In this document: positions 26,409-35,802 of the stretch, piece after piece | How positions within the stretch are numbered: position 1 is the first letter of the stretch | Layout: every line of letters begins with the position of its first letter | Position numbers and translations under genes: made by a program | The notes under the pieces: generated by a model | Databases searched by the model: none | What the model was told of the DNA's origin: nothing | The model's input: the letters and a program-made list of their open reading frames with translations, nothing else | NCBI GenBank assembly: GCA_963844055.1 | Contig: CAWJMN010000001.1 | Coordinates: forward strand, 2,232,001 to 2,296,000 | Source: CAWJMN01 sp963844055 | Lineage (GTDB): Bacteria > Planctomycetota > Planctomycetia > Pirellulales > Pirellulaceae | Length of the DNA: 64,000 bases | Direction of reading: 5' to 3'

Positions 26409-27356
26409 ATGAAGGTTGCAATCATTGGTGGCGGTGGCTTGGTCGGTAGCTGTGCGGCTTACGCGCTTCAATGTGGCGGTATCGCACGGGAAATCGCAGT
26501 GCTAGACGTCAATCAAGAATTGGCGGCAGGCCATGCACTTGACCTTCTCCATGGCGGACCGAGCACGGGTGACCAAATCATCAGTAGCGGCGGTTACGAG
26601 CACATTCCCTCTAGCGACATCATCTGCATTACGGCCGGCCTACGACGTAAGCCCGATGAAAGCCGCTTGGATCTCATCAATCGCAATACTGACTTGTTCC
26701 TTTCGATCCTTTCGGAAGTGGCCAAAGCCGGTGTGAAGAGCACTGCCATTGTGTTGGTGGTTAGCAATCCGGTGGACATCCTGACTTACGTCGCCGCTGA
26801 TCGCCTCAATCTGCCAGTCAACCAAGTGTTGGGTCTGGGAACCCAACTGGATACCATCCGCTTCCGCAGCTTGATCGCACAACAGCTCCAAGCTCCACCA
26901 TCGCAAGTCAACGCGGTCATTTTGGGCGAACATGGCGATAGCATGGTTCCCATTTGGTCCAGCGCAGCCGTGGCCAGCCTTCCACTGGATAAGTTCCCCG
27001 GCTGGAACGCTCGCTTGGCGGATGAGTTGTTCACTCGTACCAAGGGAAGCGGGGCTGAAGTGATCAAACGTAAGGGGGGCGCTGGCTTTGCCGTCGGTAT
27101 CGCGATCCGTGATGTGATACACTCGGTGATCCTCGACCAAAATCGGATCTTGCCCGTCTCGACCGTACAAAACGGTTGCTATGACATCCGCGACGTTGCC
27201 CTCAGCGTGCCAACGGTGGTTGGCAAGTCCGGTTGCGTGGCCCGTCATCAGATTGAACTTTGGCCCAAGGAAGTACAGGCCCTACGCAAGAGCGGCGTCG
27301 TGCTGCGTCAAACCCTAGAGACCGTTCTGGGTCGTATCGGCCGCATTAAGAAGTAA
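26409..27356 (+). CDS. Lactate/malate dehydrogenase-family protein, last gene of the BMC operon
   Basis: An NAD-dependent 2-hydroxyacid dehydrogenase of 315 residues. It has the Rossmann start 'VAIIGGGGLVGSCAAYAL', 'LVVSNPVDILTYVA', 'LGLGTQLDTIRFR' and the catalytic histidine in 'GEHGDSMVPIW'. The substrate loop is 'AGLRRKPDESR': the residue matching LDH Gln102 is an arginine (R80), as in malate dehydrogenases, so lactate specificity is doubtful. It has no visible encapsulation peptide, so it may act outside the shell to recycle NAD. A terminator follows. Confidence 0.9.
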   Translation: MKVAIIGGGGLVGSCAAYALQCGGIAREIAVLDVNQELAAGHALDLLHGGPSTGDQIISSGGYEHIPSSDIICITAGLRRKPDESRLDLINRNTDLFLSILSEVAKAGVKSTAIVLVVSNPVDILTYVAADRLNLPVNQVLGLGTQLDTIRFRSLIAQQLQAPPSQVNAVILGEHGDSMVPIWSSAAVASLPLDKFPGWNARLADELFTRTKGSGAEVIKRKGGAGFAVGIAIRDVIHSVILDQNRILPVSTVQNGCYDIRDVALSVPTVVGKSGCVARHQIELWPKEVQALRKSGVVLRQTLETVLGRIGRIKK

Positions 27357-27407
27357 CGCGATTCACAGCCTATTCGTTGTTCCCATCACAACGACAATTT
27401 AAGGAAT

Positions 27408-27440
27408 CAAACGCCCTGTCAAATTCGGCAGGGCGTTTTC
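27408..27440 (+). terminator. Terminator of the BMC operon
   Basis: AACGCCCTG at 27410-27418 and CAGGGCGTT at 27429-27437 form a perfect 9-bp stem, followed by a T4 run. It ends just before the convergent histidine kinase gene. Confidence 0.85.
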
Positions 27441-27442
27441 GT

Positions 27443-28951
27443 TTATGCGTGGGCTGTAGCGCCACCGATGGAGACCAGTTCCGACTCATTGTCAATCGGC
27501 AGATAGATGCGGAAGATCGCCCCCTCTTGTCGGAGTTCCAGTTCCGACAAATTGCAGTCAGGAGCCTTTGCGGCAGCGAGGCAATTCTGTCCATGAATCG
27601 TCCCGTGGTGCAACTCCACGATGGTCTTGCAAATGGCTAGACCAACCCCCATCCCTTCCTCTTTGGTCGTGGTGAACGGCTGAAACAGCTTCCCGGCGAT
27701 AGTGGGGCTTAGGCCAGGGCCATTGTCAGAGATTCGAAGTTCGACGCCTTGCCCAACATGGTGTGTTGTGATGACGATTCTCGGCGGCCGGTCTTCCATT
27801 TCTCGCATCGCATCGATGGCATTCTTGATCAAGTTGACAAGTACTTGTTGCAGCATGATCTGATCTGCCACCAGCGGAGGGATGTCGGCTTCCAATTGCA
27901 GGTGCACGTCGGTTTGTCGGCGGCGCAGTTCAAAGTTGAGCAATTTCAGTGAATCGTGAATCACTTCATTAATTGAAACGAACTGCATCTTCTGAACAGA
28001 ATGTGTCAGGAAGTCCTTTAAGCGTTTAATCACTTGGCCCGTTCGATGCACGGCGATGCGAATCTCTTGGTTCCACTGCACAAGCTCATTCAGGTCAATA
28101 TCGTCTCCGCCGCGGGCCATGACATTGCTGCTGGCTTCCGCATAGTTAGAGATGGTGTGCAGGGGTTGGTTGATCTCGTGGGCAATTCCTGCCACCAGTT
28201 CTCCCATCGTGCAAAGGCGAGACACGTGCAGCAAACGATCTTCGAGGTCTGCCATCCGTCCAACAGCCTCACGAGCACTGGTGACATCGCGATTCGTTCC
28301 CACCATGCGAATGGCAACACCAAATTCATCTCGCTCAATAACTTTGCCACGATCGAGTGTCCAGCGATATTCGCCTGCCTTGTTGCGAAGGCGATACTCG
28401 CACTCGAACTGGGGCGTCCTGCCATCAAAGTGACGCTGTAACTCTTCGGCGGCCATCTTCACATCCGCTGGATGAAGGCGATCATGCCAAAAGCTGATCG
28501 TCGGTTCGACCTCGTTCCGCGTGTATCCCAAGGAATGGAGCCACTCATCGGTCACTCGCATGCTTCCCGTCGCAATGTTCCAGTCGTAAGCACCATCCCC
28601 AACCGCATCTAAAGCGAGGCGATATCGCTCTTCGAGGCTCTTAATCGCTTTCTGGCGAATGAGCAGTTCGGTGTAATACGTATCAAGTTTGAGAAGCACA
28701 TGCCGAGAAAGGAAGAAGACGATGCTGGCTGTGACAAACACATACAGCAGCCCTTTGAGTAGTTGCGCAGAAGCTACGGACTCAATCGCCGGGTTCCACC
28801 AAAGTACGATCCGATCCGAGAGAACGATCCAAAGGATCCCCACCACGCCGTAAACCAGTGCAATAACCCAGGCCCCGCTGCCCGGTTGCATTAAGGGGGG
28901 AATAAGGGGAGGTGAGGCGGAAGTCTCTGGCTTGGAGGTGGTCCGAGACAC
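27443..28951 (-). CDS. Membrane-bound PAS sensor histidine kinase
   Basis: A 502-residue kinase with two transmembrane helices near residues 28-54 and 64-88 ('WVIALVYGVVGILWIVLS', 'YVFVTASIVFFLSRHVLL'), then a PAS/PAC domain ('RYRLALDAVGDGAYDWNI', 'EYRWTLDRGKVIERDE'). The dimerisation domain has the phospho-accepting His in 'GIAHEINQPLHTISNY', and the ATPase domain has 'QVLVNLIKNAIDAM' and 'ISDNGPGLSP'. There is almost no periplasmic loop, so it probably senses from the cytoplasm or membrane. No response regulator is adjacent. The start is GTG at 28951 with AGGAAA in front. It converges on the BMC operon but has no evident link to it. Confidence 0.92.
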   Translation of the reverse strand: MSRTTSKPETSASPPLIPPLMQPGSGAWVIALVYGVVGILWIVLSDRIVLWWNPAIESVASAQLLKGLLYVFVTASIVFFLSRHVLLKLDTYYTELLIRQKAIKSLEERYRLALDAVGDGAYDWNIATGSMRVTDEWLHSLGYTRNEVEPTISFWHDRLHPADVKMAAEELQRHFDGRTPQFECEYRLRNKAGEYRWTLDRGKVIERDEFGVAIRMVGTNRDVTSAREAVGRMADLEDRLLHVSRLCTMGELVAGIAHEINQPLHTISNYAEASSNVMARGGDDIDLNELVQWNQEIRIAVHRTGQVIKRLKDFLTHSVQKMQFVSINEVIHDSLKLLNFELRRRQTDVHLQLEADIPPLVADQIMLQQVLVNLIKNAIDAMREMEDRPPRIVITTHHVGQGVELRISDNGPGLSPTIAGKLFQPFTTTKEEGMGVGLAICKTIVELHHGTIHGQNCLAAAKAPDCNLSELELRQEGAIFRIYLPIDNESELVSIGGATAHA

Positions 28952-29131
28952 TTGGCGTTTCCTGTTTGCGGCTAATACTTACGAAAGGCCATCCATAAGT
29001 ATTGCACAATCAGGATTCATTACTAGTTACATTTTTAACCTAGGCTGAGGGTAAAACGCCCATTCTGCGACCGATAGGCAATCGACGCATGGGCCGCATC
29101 ACACTGCTAGAAAACACGCCCCTAAGGCAGC

Positions 29132-32100
29132 TTATTGTTTAGTGTCTTCGTATAGCGGCAGATGGCGATATTCCACCTCCAGCGACAATAAATTCATGGT
29201 AGTCACGTAAAGTCGGCCGGCATGCGGTGCCCAGCGGTCAGGTATAGGCAGCCGAGGGTTCCAGCTCCCGGCATATTGTCCGGTTCGTACCTGAGAATCT
29301 CGCAGCAGCGGCTGTAAACTTCCCTTCCAGTCCTCCCAGTACTTGCCATCCATATGAAACATCACCTGGGTCGAGTAATACCAATAGTAAGTATCACGTT
29401 GTGGCTCGCGTGTCGTTCCCAAGCTTGGCAGGTTTTGACGCAGGTATTCTGCTCCTTGCACCATGGAAGGATTGTCGCGACGCCAGCCCGTATGCAATCG
29501 CATCAACAGCCCAACGGACGTCATCGTCTTGCTAGGAACTCGTCCATGGCGCTGCGTGACCGTATCCGGGGCATAGGGGTTGTAGCGGAATAAATGTGGC
29601 TCACTGTCCGACTTTTGCGACAGGTCTAGCCATCGAGTAACCTTGTCAAAACTCTCCTTGGGGACGTTCAAATTGGCCAGTCGGCCGCTCTTGAGGGCCA
29701 TCAGCATCCAGCCACTTACCGAAGTGTCGCTATCAACACCCGGGCTATATCGCCATCCACCCAGCGAGGAATTCTGGGACTTCACAATAAAGTCAATCGC
29801 CTTTTGAGCGGGCTCTTTAAGCTCTGGATCTTGCGTCATGCCATACGCTTCGCACAGGGCCAACGTCGCCAAAGCATGACTATAAAGCCAGACGCTTTTG
29901 TTCGACTCATTGTCCAGAGCCACAAACAGATCACCGTCGGCCTTCTGATTGCGAATCAGGTAATCAAGCCCCTTACGCACAACATCCTTGTACTGATGAT
30001 CGCGATGGCTGTAGCCTGCCCCTTGGAATGAAAGCAACGACAACGCCGAAGCCCCCGTGTCCGAGACCAGCAAATACTGCGTTTCCGCCGTAGTTGCGCC
30101 GGGTGCCGCATCGTCAAACCCTTGCAGGCTCCAGCTTCCTTCAGGTCCCTGGTGTCTCGCCAAGAAGGCAAGTCCCATCTCGACGGCCTCTTCCGTCTTA
30201 GGATCAGGGCGACCACGTCCCCCCGCTGGCATGTCGCCTCGTTTACGTGCTGCACGTCCAGAGAACCCAGCAGTAGGAATGGCGCTCCCAGCACTAAAGC
30301 TTGGCAAGCCACCAACGGAGGCCTTAATGAATCGTGCCGAGGCAACTTGTACCGAGTCGCTGTCTACTCGCGCTTGCCGAGTCTTAATGCCAACTTCTGG
30401 CGAAGGCGTATTGCCCAGCCCGCCGAGCCCCGCCACAGCTGCCACGTCGACAACCAGGGAGTCATCGCCACTGGCACGCGTCATAGGCGTCTTGCCATCA
30501 AGGCCACCTAGCATGTGGTCCATCGTGGCTTGCGTGACAGCAGCATTTGGTCCGATGGCAGCAATATCCACCGTCAGACCACTTGCACCTGCCGCTTGGG
30601 CTAGGCCTGTCCGAGCTTGAGGGCCACCGGTCGCTTGGTCAGCAATCGCCGGTCCCGCGTCAGCACCGTTAGAGGCCTGGCGCTTTTCCATGCCTCGCCC
30701 TGCAATGTTAAACGTGCTTCCCTCCAGCGCCAATTCGCCGGCAACAGCGCCAGCATTGGCCGCTGTAGGGGCTCCGCGAACACCACCAGCCATCCGGCCG
30801 TCAAGTCCGCCGCTTGCTTCAAGGAGTGACCCCGTATTGCTGCCCGCTGACGCTGCCTGGCCTGCAAGCTCCACCGTCTCAGCCTGGATATCAGCAGCAA
30901 AGCTTGGACCTGCCGCACCACGCATCGGCTTGCTGGTTCCACCACCTAACGCAGCAGGTCCTGGTACGCCATCGGCCGCTTCAGCTCGTGTGATGGAAAG
31001 GCTCCCCACCGTTTCGCCCCCCGTGGAGCCATTCGGCGCTTGCGAACCGCCTGCCGCTAACGGAACGCCACCAACAGGGGCACCTCCTGCAAACGATTGA
31101 CGAGACGCTGCAGCGGCATTCGCATTAAGCATGGAATCCGCCGAGGGACCCCCTGAGTCCCCGCCAGCTCCCGTAGGAGAAACAGCCATCTCCGCGATCG
31201 TCGGACCGGAAAGTGCCAATTGGGGGCCACCACCGCTGGCTTGTCGCGCCAATTGCAAGGCTGTTGCCTTTTGGTCCTTGCTTCCTGCATCGCCACCCCC
31301 CGAAGTCGCACTAGCGCCCGGAGAGTTGTCCGCGCGGCTTAATTCTGCACGTCCCGCGAGTGCTGCGCCGTTAACCTCAGTCGCTGGCCCTTGTTCATCG
31401 GCCTTCGAAGGTCCACCGCTCGTTGGGTTGCTTCCGCCAGCAGTCGTACGGCTGGCAGCAACTGCCGTCGGGCTTACCGCCATTTGCCCTGGGCTGCCAC
31501 CGTCTGTACCGGCAGGGGCCGCAACGGTGGTATCCACCTTGGCACCGGCAAGGGACATCGCAGGAGCTCCACCAGTCGCAGATCGTTTGGCAATCAGTGG
31601 CGATTGTGTTGCAAAGTTCAGTTCAGCCTGCCCACCACCAGCAGCCCTACCCGTGCCAGGTTCATTGACGACCTGTGTCGGTCCAAAATCAATATCTGCT
31701 GAGCCCGCTGCACCGGTGCTGTTTCCTTTGCGTGCATTGGAGTCAGCGCGGGTCAATGCGGCGCTGCTGCTCGCCGTCATTTCCGTGGGAGCTTGAGAGC
31801 CCGCTTCCGTAGCAAGGTCGGTAATCCGAACATCCCGTGAACTACTAGGCGTCGCACTTTCGGACCGCGACCTGGCCAAGCTTGCTGGCGCACTTGGGGT
31901 GAGTGCAGCACCATCCGGAGATTGCTGGCTCGCTTCGGCTCGGCGTGCAGCGGTTGAAGCCACAGCGGCCTGTCCAACAGCACCAGGGGCAGCATCATTC
32001 AGGTTCGGGGAACGTCCCACTCCTGCCGTTCCCGCCAAGGACTTGCTAAGTGCCATGCGTGCGGAAGGTGCACTGACGTCACCACTTCCTGCGTTAGCCT

Positions 32101-34213
32101 GAGCCACTGCGGGGCTATCGACTTGGCTTGGTGAAGTGGCATTGGCTGCTGCAATAACCGCGCGACGTGGACTATTACCAGGAGTTCCCTGCGGATCAAG
32201 CGTTGGAACGCTCTGACGGCTCGTCGCACCAGCACCGACGGACCTTGCCACTTGCGTAGTGGAGGCCGCACTTTCAGTCTCCGCTGGTGTTTGCACGCGA
32301 GTAGCAGAGGCGGAGGAAGCTCCCTCTTGCTTGCGGACCATGGCGGTCGAAGGACCAGGAATCGCATCCCCTTGAACGCGTGGACCTGTGTTCGTCGGTA
32401 CATTGCCGACCTTCGTGACAAGGTTCGCTGATTGAGCTGCTGCCGCACGCGCACCGGGTACAGCAGGTCCCGCTTGGGCGCTGTTGGCAAGGCTATCACT
32501 ACTAGGCTGTGTAGTCGATGTCTGCCGCCGCGGGCTAGGCCGCATTTCACTAGCTGCAGGATTTGCTGAAGCCACCTGGGCAGCAGCAGGCTCTCCGGTG
32601 ACCACCCCTTTTTCAATTGCGGCAATTGCCTGCTTCTGAACGTTGCTACTAGCGGGCGATGGATTGTCACGCGCATCGCTTGTACTCGGCGCTGCCACGG
32701 CAACATCAACTCGCGTGGCTCCCGGCAAACTAGGGGCGTTTCCCTTTTGGGTTTTGGTAACCAGCGGTTCCGTCGAAGATAGCTGTGGTGAATCCGTGGC
32801 CGACTTGCTAAAGGCACGAGCCGAAGGGCGATTGAGATCCGGTGTGGAAGGGGCGTTGGAAGGAATGTCCGACATTTTTGCTGCGCTCACTTGGGCCGTC
32901 GCCGACTTCTGTACCGCGCTATTCGTCGCATTCAATTCCGACGGCGTGCTTCCGGGAGCCTTGGTCGCCGTTTCCTTAGGAATCGCTGCCATGGTTGCCG
33001 CGTCAGGACGATCAGTCAGTTTGGCACGTTGATTGTTAACCGCCGCAGGGGATTGGGCCAATGTCGCGGCCGCCTCCGCGGGAGACTCGCGTCGCTCAAT
33101 CTGTGCCTCAGGTCGTGCACTTACATCCACCAGCGGTTCGCTCGTAGTGCTTGGCTTGGTTTCTGGACTCTCCGTCTGCTTTTTGGTGGCTAGGGTAGTG
33201 GCGGGGCGAAGGGCTTCTTCTTCCGTCTTGCGAGTGGTCGACGGCGTATCGCTAAGGTTGGCAACCGCCTTCGGAGCTGCAATAGGCGAAGCCACTTGTC
33301 GTTTTAGCGTTGGTACACTCGTATCGGACGGTTTGTCGCTGGCAACATCAGTGCGCCGTGCGATCTTGGCTGTATCGGCAGGTGCGGTCATTGCCGTCTC
33401 AACATCGGTGCTGCGACTTGTTGCCCCCTCCGCGGTCTGACGCTGTACCGTTGCCGACTTAGGACGTGCTTCGGCTGCAACCGACTTCTCCGGCATCTTG
33501 GGCAACTCAGCCAAGTTGCTAGTCTTCATCTCTGAGGGACGAACTTGCCGGCTTAGCTTTGACGTTTGCTCCGCTTGCTTCGGGGCCGCTTGTTCGGTCT
33601 CCTCGCGACGTACGATATTGGGCTTGGTGGTTGGGACCTGCTCCATCACCGGGATCGGCTGCTCTTTGGGCCGAGTTTCGGTCGGTGGCTCTTGGGTTTG
33701 ACGGTCCGGCACCGGTTGCGGAGTCGGCTCCGGCGTTGCGACTTCGACCGGCTTTTCAAAGTCCTTGGGCGAGTTATCTTCGCTCGGGATCATCTCCTGC
33801 GGGCGATATTCCGCAACCACCTTGGGGGTCCGTGATTCGATGATTTCACGTTCAACTACGGCGGAGTCAAACAGCATGCCAAAGATCTTGGTCTTTTGCA
33901 TGTAGACCACCAGCACGATGTGAAACAAAGCACACATCACCGCCGAAAACTGCATGGTCCGGCGGATGAGTCGATTGTCTACATAACGAAACGCAACAAC
34001 AAAACCGGTTACCACCAGCGCAATGGCAGCGATCAGAAACGCGCCACTGCGGTACCAAGTAACGCCGACCAGCGGGACATAGTTGCTCGTCACGCCAATC
34101 AAGAAAGCCCCCAAGATCACCATCGCAATGGTGACGGGCCACTGGCTTTCATCGAAAAAATCTCCCCGTCGTGCGGGAGGCGATTTTCGAATGACGTGTT
34201 TCAATTTACTCAT
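29132..34213 (-). CDS. Giant TonB-like protein: membrane anchor, about 1,150-residue disordered linker, squalene-cyclase-like domain
   Basis: A 1,693-residue protein. Residues 25-110 hold about three transmembrane helices. Residues 130-260 are Pro/Glu/Lys-rich, as in TonB linkers ('PEPTPQPVPDRQ'). About 260-1,290 is Ala/Ser/Thr/Gly-rich low complexity with a basic residue pair recurring every 25-45 residues (QRQ, ARR, KRQ, ERR, PRRQ, SRQ). The last 400 residues are an alpha/alpha toroid like squalene-hopene cyclase or prenyltransferase repeats ('GLAFLARHQGPEGSWSLQ', 'GLDYLIRNQKADGDL', 'AIDFIVKSQNSSLGGWRY'). It is the last gene of an operon with ExbB and ExbD. I infer it spans the periplasm and is driven by the proton motive force. 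The cyclase catalytic DxDD motif is not seen, so it is probably not a cyclase. Confidence 0.8.
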   Translation of the reverse strand: MSKLKHVIRKSPPARRGDFFDESQWPVTIAMVILGAFLIGVTSNYVPLVGVTWYRSGAFLIAAIALVVTGFVVAFRYVDNRLIRRTMQFSAVMCALFHIVLVVYMQKTKIFGMLFDSAVVEREIIESRTPKVVAEYRPQEMIPSEDNSPKDFEKPVEVATPEPTPQPVPDRQTQEPPTETRPKEQPIPVMEQVPTTKPNIVRREETEQAAPKQAEQTSKLSRQVRPSEMKTSNLAELPKMPEKSVAAEARPKSATVQRQTAEGATSRSTDVETAMTAPADTAKIARRTDVASDKPSDTSVPTLKRQVASPIAAPKAVANLSDTPSTTRKTEEEALRPATTLATKKQTESPETKPSTTSEPLVDVSARPEAQIERRESPAEAAATLAQSPAAVNNQRAKLTDRPDAATMAAIPKETATKAPGSTPSELNATNSAVQKSATAQVSAAKMSDIPSNAPSTPDLNRPSARAFSKSATDSPQLSSTEPLVTKTQKGNAPSLPGATRVDVAVAAPSTSDARDNPSPASSNVQKQAIAAIEKGVVTGEPAAAQVASANPAASEMRPSPRRQTSTTQPSSDSLANSAQAGPAVPGARAAAAQSANLVTKVGNVPTNTGPRVQGDAIPGPSTAMVRKQEGASSASATRVQTPAETESAASTTQVARSVGAGATSRQSVPTLDPQGTPGNSPRRAVIAAANATSPSQVDSPAVAQANAGSGDVSAPSARMALSKSLAGTAGVGRSPNLNDAAPGAVGQAAVASTAARRAEASQQSPDGAALTPSAPASLARSRSESATPSSSRDVRITDLATEAGSQAPTEMTASSSAALTRADSNARKGNSTGAAGSADIDFGPTQVVNEPGTGRAAGGGQAELNFATQSPLIAKRSATGGAPAMSLAGAKVDTTVAAPAGTDGGSPGQMAVSPTAVAASRTTAGGSNPTSGGPSKADEQGPATEVNGAALAGRAELSRADNSPGASATSGGGDAGSKDQKATALQLARQASGGGPQLALSGPTIAEMAVSPTGAGGDSGGPSADSMLNANAAAASRQSFAGGAPVGGVPLAAGGSQAPNGSTGGETVGSLSITRAEAADGVPGPAALGGGTSKPMRGAAGPSFAADIQAETVELAGQAASAGSNTGSLLEASGGLDGRMAGGVRGAPTAANAGAVAGELALEGSTFNIAGRGMEKRQASNGADAGPAIADQATGGPQARTGLAQAAGASGLTVDIAAIGPNAAVTQATMDHMLGGLDGKTPMTRASGDDSLVVDVAAVAGLGGLGNTPSPEVGIKTRQARVDSDSVQVASARFIKASVGGLPSFSAGSAIPTAGFSGRAARKRGDMPAGGRGRPDPKTEEAVEMGLAFLARHQGPEGSWSLQGFDDAAPGATTAETQYLLVSDTGASALSLLSFQGAGYSHRDHQYKDVVRKGLDYLIRNQKADGDLFVALDNESNKSVWLYSHALATLALCEAYGMTQDPELKEPAQKAIDFIVKSQNSSLGGWRYSPGVDSDTSVSGWMLMALKSGRLANLNVPKESFDKVTRWLDLSQKSDSEPHLFRYNPYAPDTVTQRHGRVPSKTMTSVGLLMRLHTGWRRDNPSMVQGAEYLRQNLPSLGTTREPQRDTYYWYYSTQVMFHMDGKYWEDWKGSLQPLLRDSQVRTGQYAGSWNPRLPIPDRWAPHAGRLYVTTMNLLSLEVEYRHLPLYEDTKQ

Positions 34214-34326
34214 GACACTATCACTGCAAGGGTGATGCGGCCTTGCTGCCGATTAGCCAAAGAACCTTAAAACCAAACTCTCCACAAATCAAAACGCCAT
34301 TGTTTTGCGAACCGGCCATGAAATGA

Positions 34327-34743
34327 CTATTCTTCGCCCTTTGCTGCCAGCGTGTAGTTGATTTGCGTTTTCACACAGGCATCCATCGCGCCCATTACAT
34401 GCTGATAGGCAACCTGTTTGTCGGCTCGAATCACTGCCGACTGCCCCAGCGGATTGTCACGCACCGCGCGGGAAAGCACAGACTCCAATTCTTTGCCAGA
34501 AAGCAGTTGCTCGTCGACGATAAATTGCCCAGTGGATGTCACATTGATGTAGATCATCTTTGGCTTGGCCGTCATCGGAAGCGCGGCACTGGCCGTCGGA
34601 AGATCCACTGGCATCTCCTTGGCATCGTCCTTCGCAAACTCACTTGAAACCAAGAAGAAGATCAGCAGCAAAAAAACCATGTCAATCATCGGGGTGAGAT
34701 TGAAAAGGTCGAGTGCTTTTCCCTTCTTAATGTTGATTGGCAT
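34327..34743 (-). CDS. exbD: ExbD/TolR-family biopolymer transport protein
   Basis: Proton-channel partner in ExbB-ExbD energising complexes. A 138-residue protein with one N-terminal transmembrane helix ('LTPMIDMVFLLLIFFLVSSEF', containing the essential Asp after PMI) and a periplasmic domain ('MIYINVTSTGQFIVDEQLL', 'VIRADKQVAYQHVMGAMDAC'). The open frame begins at a TTG (34758), but the ATG at 34743 has GAGGACTGAGG in front. It lies 50 bases after exbB and 113 before the TonB-like gene. Confidence 0.92.
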   Translation of the reverse strand: MPINIKKGKALDLFNLTPMIDMVFLLLIFFLVSSEFAKDDAKEMPVDLPTASAALPMTAKPKMIYINVTSTGQFIVDEQLLSGKELESVLSRAVRDNPLGQSAVIRADKQVAYQHVMGAMDACVKTQINYTLAAKGEE

Positions 34744-34793
34744 ATCCTCAGTCCTCAAACAGCGATCAGGCGATCAATCTCAAGTTTTCTTGG

Positions 34794-35747
34794 CTACTTG
34801 CTTCCCGCAGCGGCAGGAGCAGGGGGCGGTGTAACGCCAGCACGATCAGTTGATGCTTGGTCCTCTTCGCCTCCTTGGCGGCTGAAACGCACACGCCCTT
34901 CATACCGTTCAAGCTGTGGCAATAGGTTGAAAAGCATTTCATCAATCTGATGAAACAGCGTTTGGATCTTTCCTTCAAAGTAGTGCGAAAGCATGGCCGC
35001 CGGGATAGCTACGCACAAACCGGCAAACGTCGTTACAAGAGCCGTATAGATGCCCGATGCCAACGCGACCGCCTTGTTTTGTCCGGGATCAAGAACCGTC
35101 GTTTGGTGAAACGCCATGATCATCCCTTGAACCGTTCCCAGCAGCCCCAGCAGAGGTGCAACCGACGCCGAAAGGTTTAACCAGCGTACGTTCGCATAAA
35201 GCCGATCTGCCTCGCGTGTGCTCGACTGGGTAACCGTTTGCTCAATTTCAGACAGCGGTCGCCCCACCTTTAAAAGCATGGACTTAATGATGTTGGACGC
35301 CGTCGAAGGATATTCCTGGCACAGCCGATACGCTTTGCGTGGGTCAAAACCCCCGGGGCTGCTGCTCAATTGGCCCAGAGCAGAAGTCAGCTCATTGGGC
35401 AAAACCCGTTGCTGACGTAGGCCAATAAACCGCTCGATTGACATCGTGACGGCAACCAGCGAAAGCCCAAAGATGGGGATCATGAAGATACCACCATCAA
35501 CGGCAAGCTGGAAAACGTTGATCGTTCCCTTGGCCGCCGGGCTTTCCGCAACCGCTGCCGGGCCGCCGCGCCCAGGTTCCACCTGCACAGCGACCGGCCC
35601 AGACTCCGGCGCTGGCGTGGCGCTTGGTTCCTGGGCGCTGATGGAAAACACCGTTGCCAGCGTCATTGCCATCAGTACTAGCGTCGTTGGAACGGCCCTA
35701 CGGGAGAATTGGCTGCCAGTGGTGTGGTTTGCTTTTTCAACGCTCAT
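34794..35747 (-). CDS. exbB: MotA/TolQ/ExbB proton channel family protein
   Basis: A 317-residue protein. The N-terminal hydrophobic segment ('TTLVLMAMTLATVFSISAQ') looks like a cleavable signal peptide, followed by a Pro/Ala-rich segment of about 40 residues. The MotA/TolQ domain has three transmembrane helices: 'GIFMIPIFGLSLVAVTMSIE', 'LSASVAPLLGLLGTVQGMIMAF' and 'ALVTTFAGLCVAIPAAMLSHYF'. ExbB proteins of planctomycetes often carry this extra exported N-terminus. The ATG at 35747 is chosen over the ORF start at 35879, which lies inside the TPR gene. With ExbD it should power the TonB-like protein. Confidence 0.9.
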   Translation of the reverse strand: MSVEKANHTTGSQFSRRAVPTTLVLMAMTLATVFSISAQEPSATPAPESGPVAVQVEPGRGGPAAVAESPAAKGTINVFQLAVDGGIFMIPIFGLSLVAVTMSIERFIGLRQQRVLPNELTSALGQLSSSPGGFDPRKAYRLCQEYPSTASNIIKSMLLKVGRPLSEIEQTVTQSSTREADRLYANVRWLNLSASVAPLLGLLGTVQGMIMAFHQTTVLDPGQNKAVALASGIYTALVTTFAGLCVAIPAAMLSHYFEGKIQTLFHQIDEMLFNLLPQLERYEGRVRFSRQGGEEDQASTDRAGVTPPPAPAAAGSK

Positions 35748-35802
35748 GGTTCGACTCAATCTCAAAGATAATTCAAAGCTCACAAGAGGCACTTCGAAAT
35801 CA

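Noticed and set aside
31131..31796. Long open frames on the plus strand across 29-34 kb
   Set aside because: They mirror the Ala/Ser/Pro-rich linker of the minus-strand TonB-like gene; GC-rich low-complexity sequence leaves other frames open.
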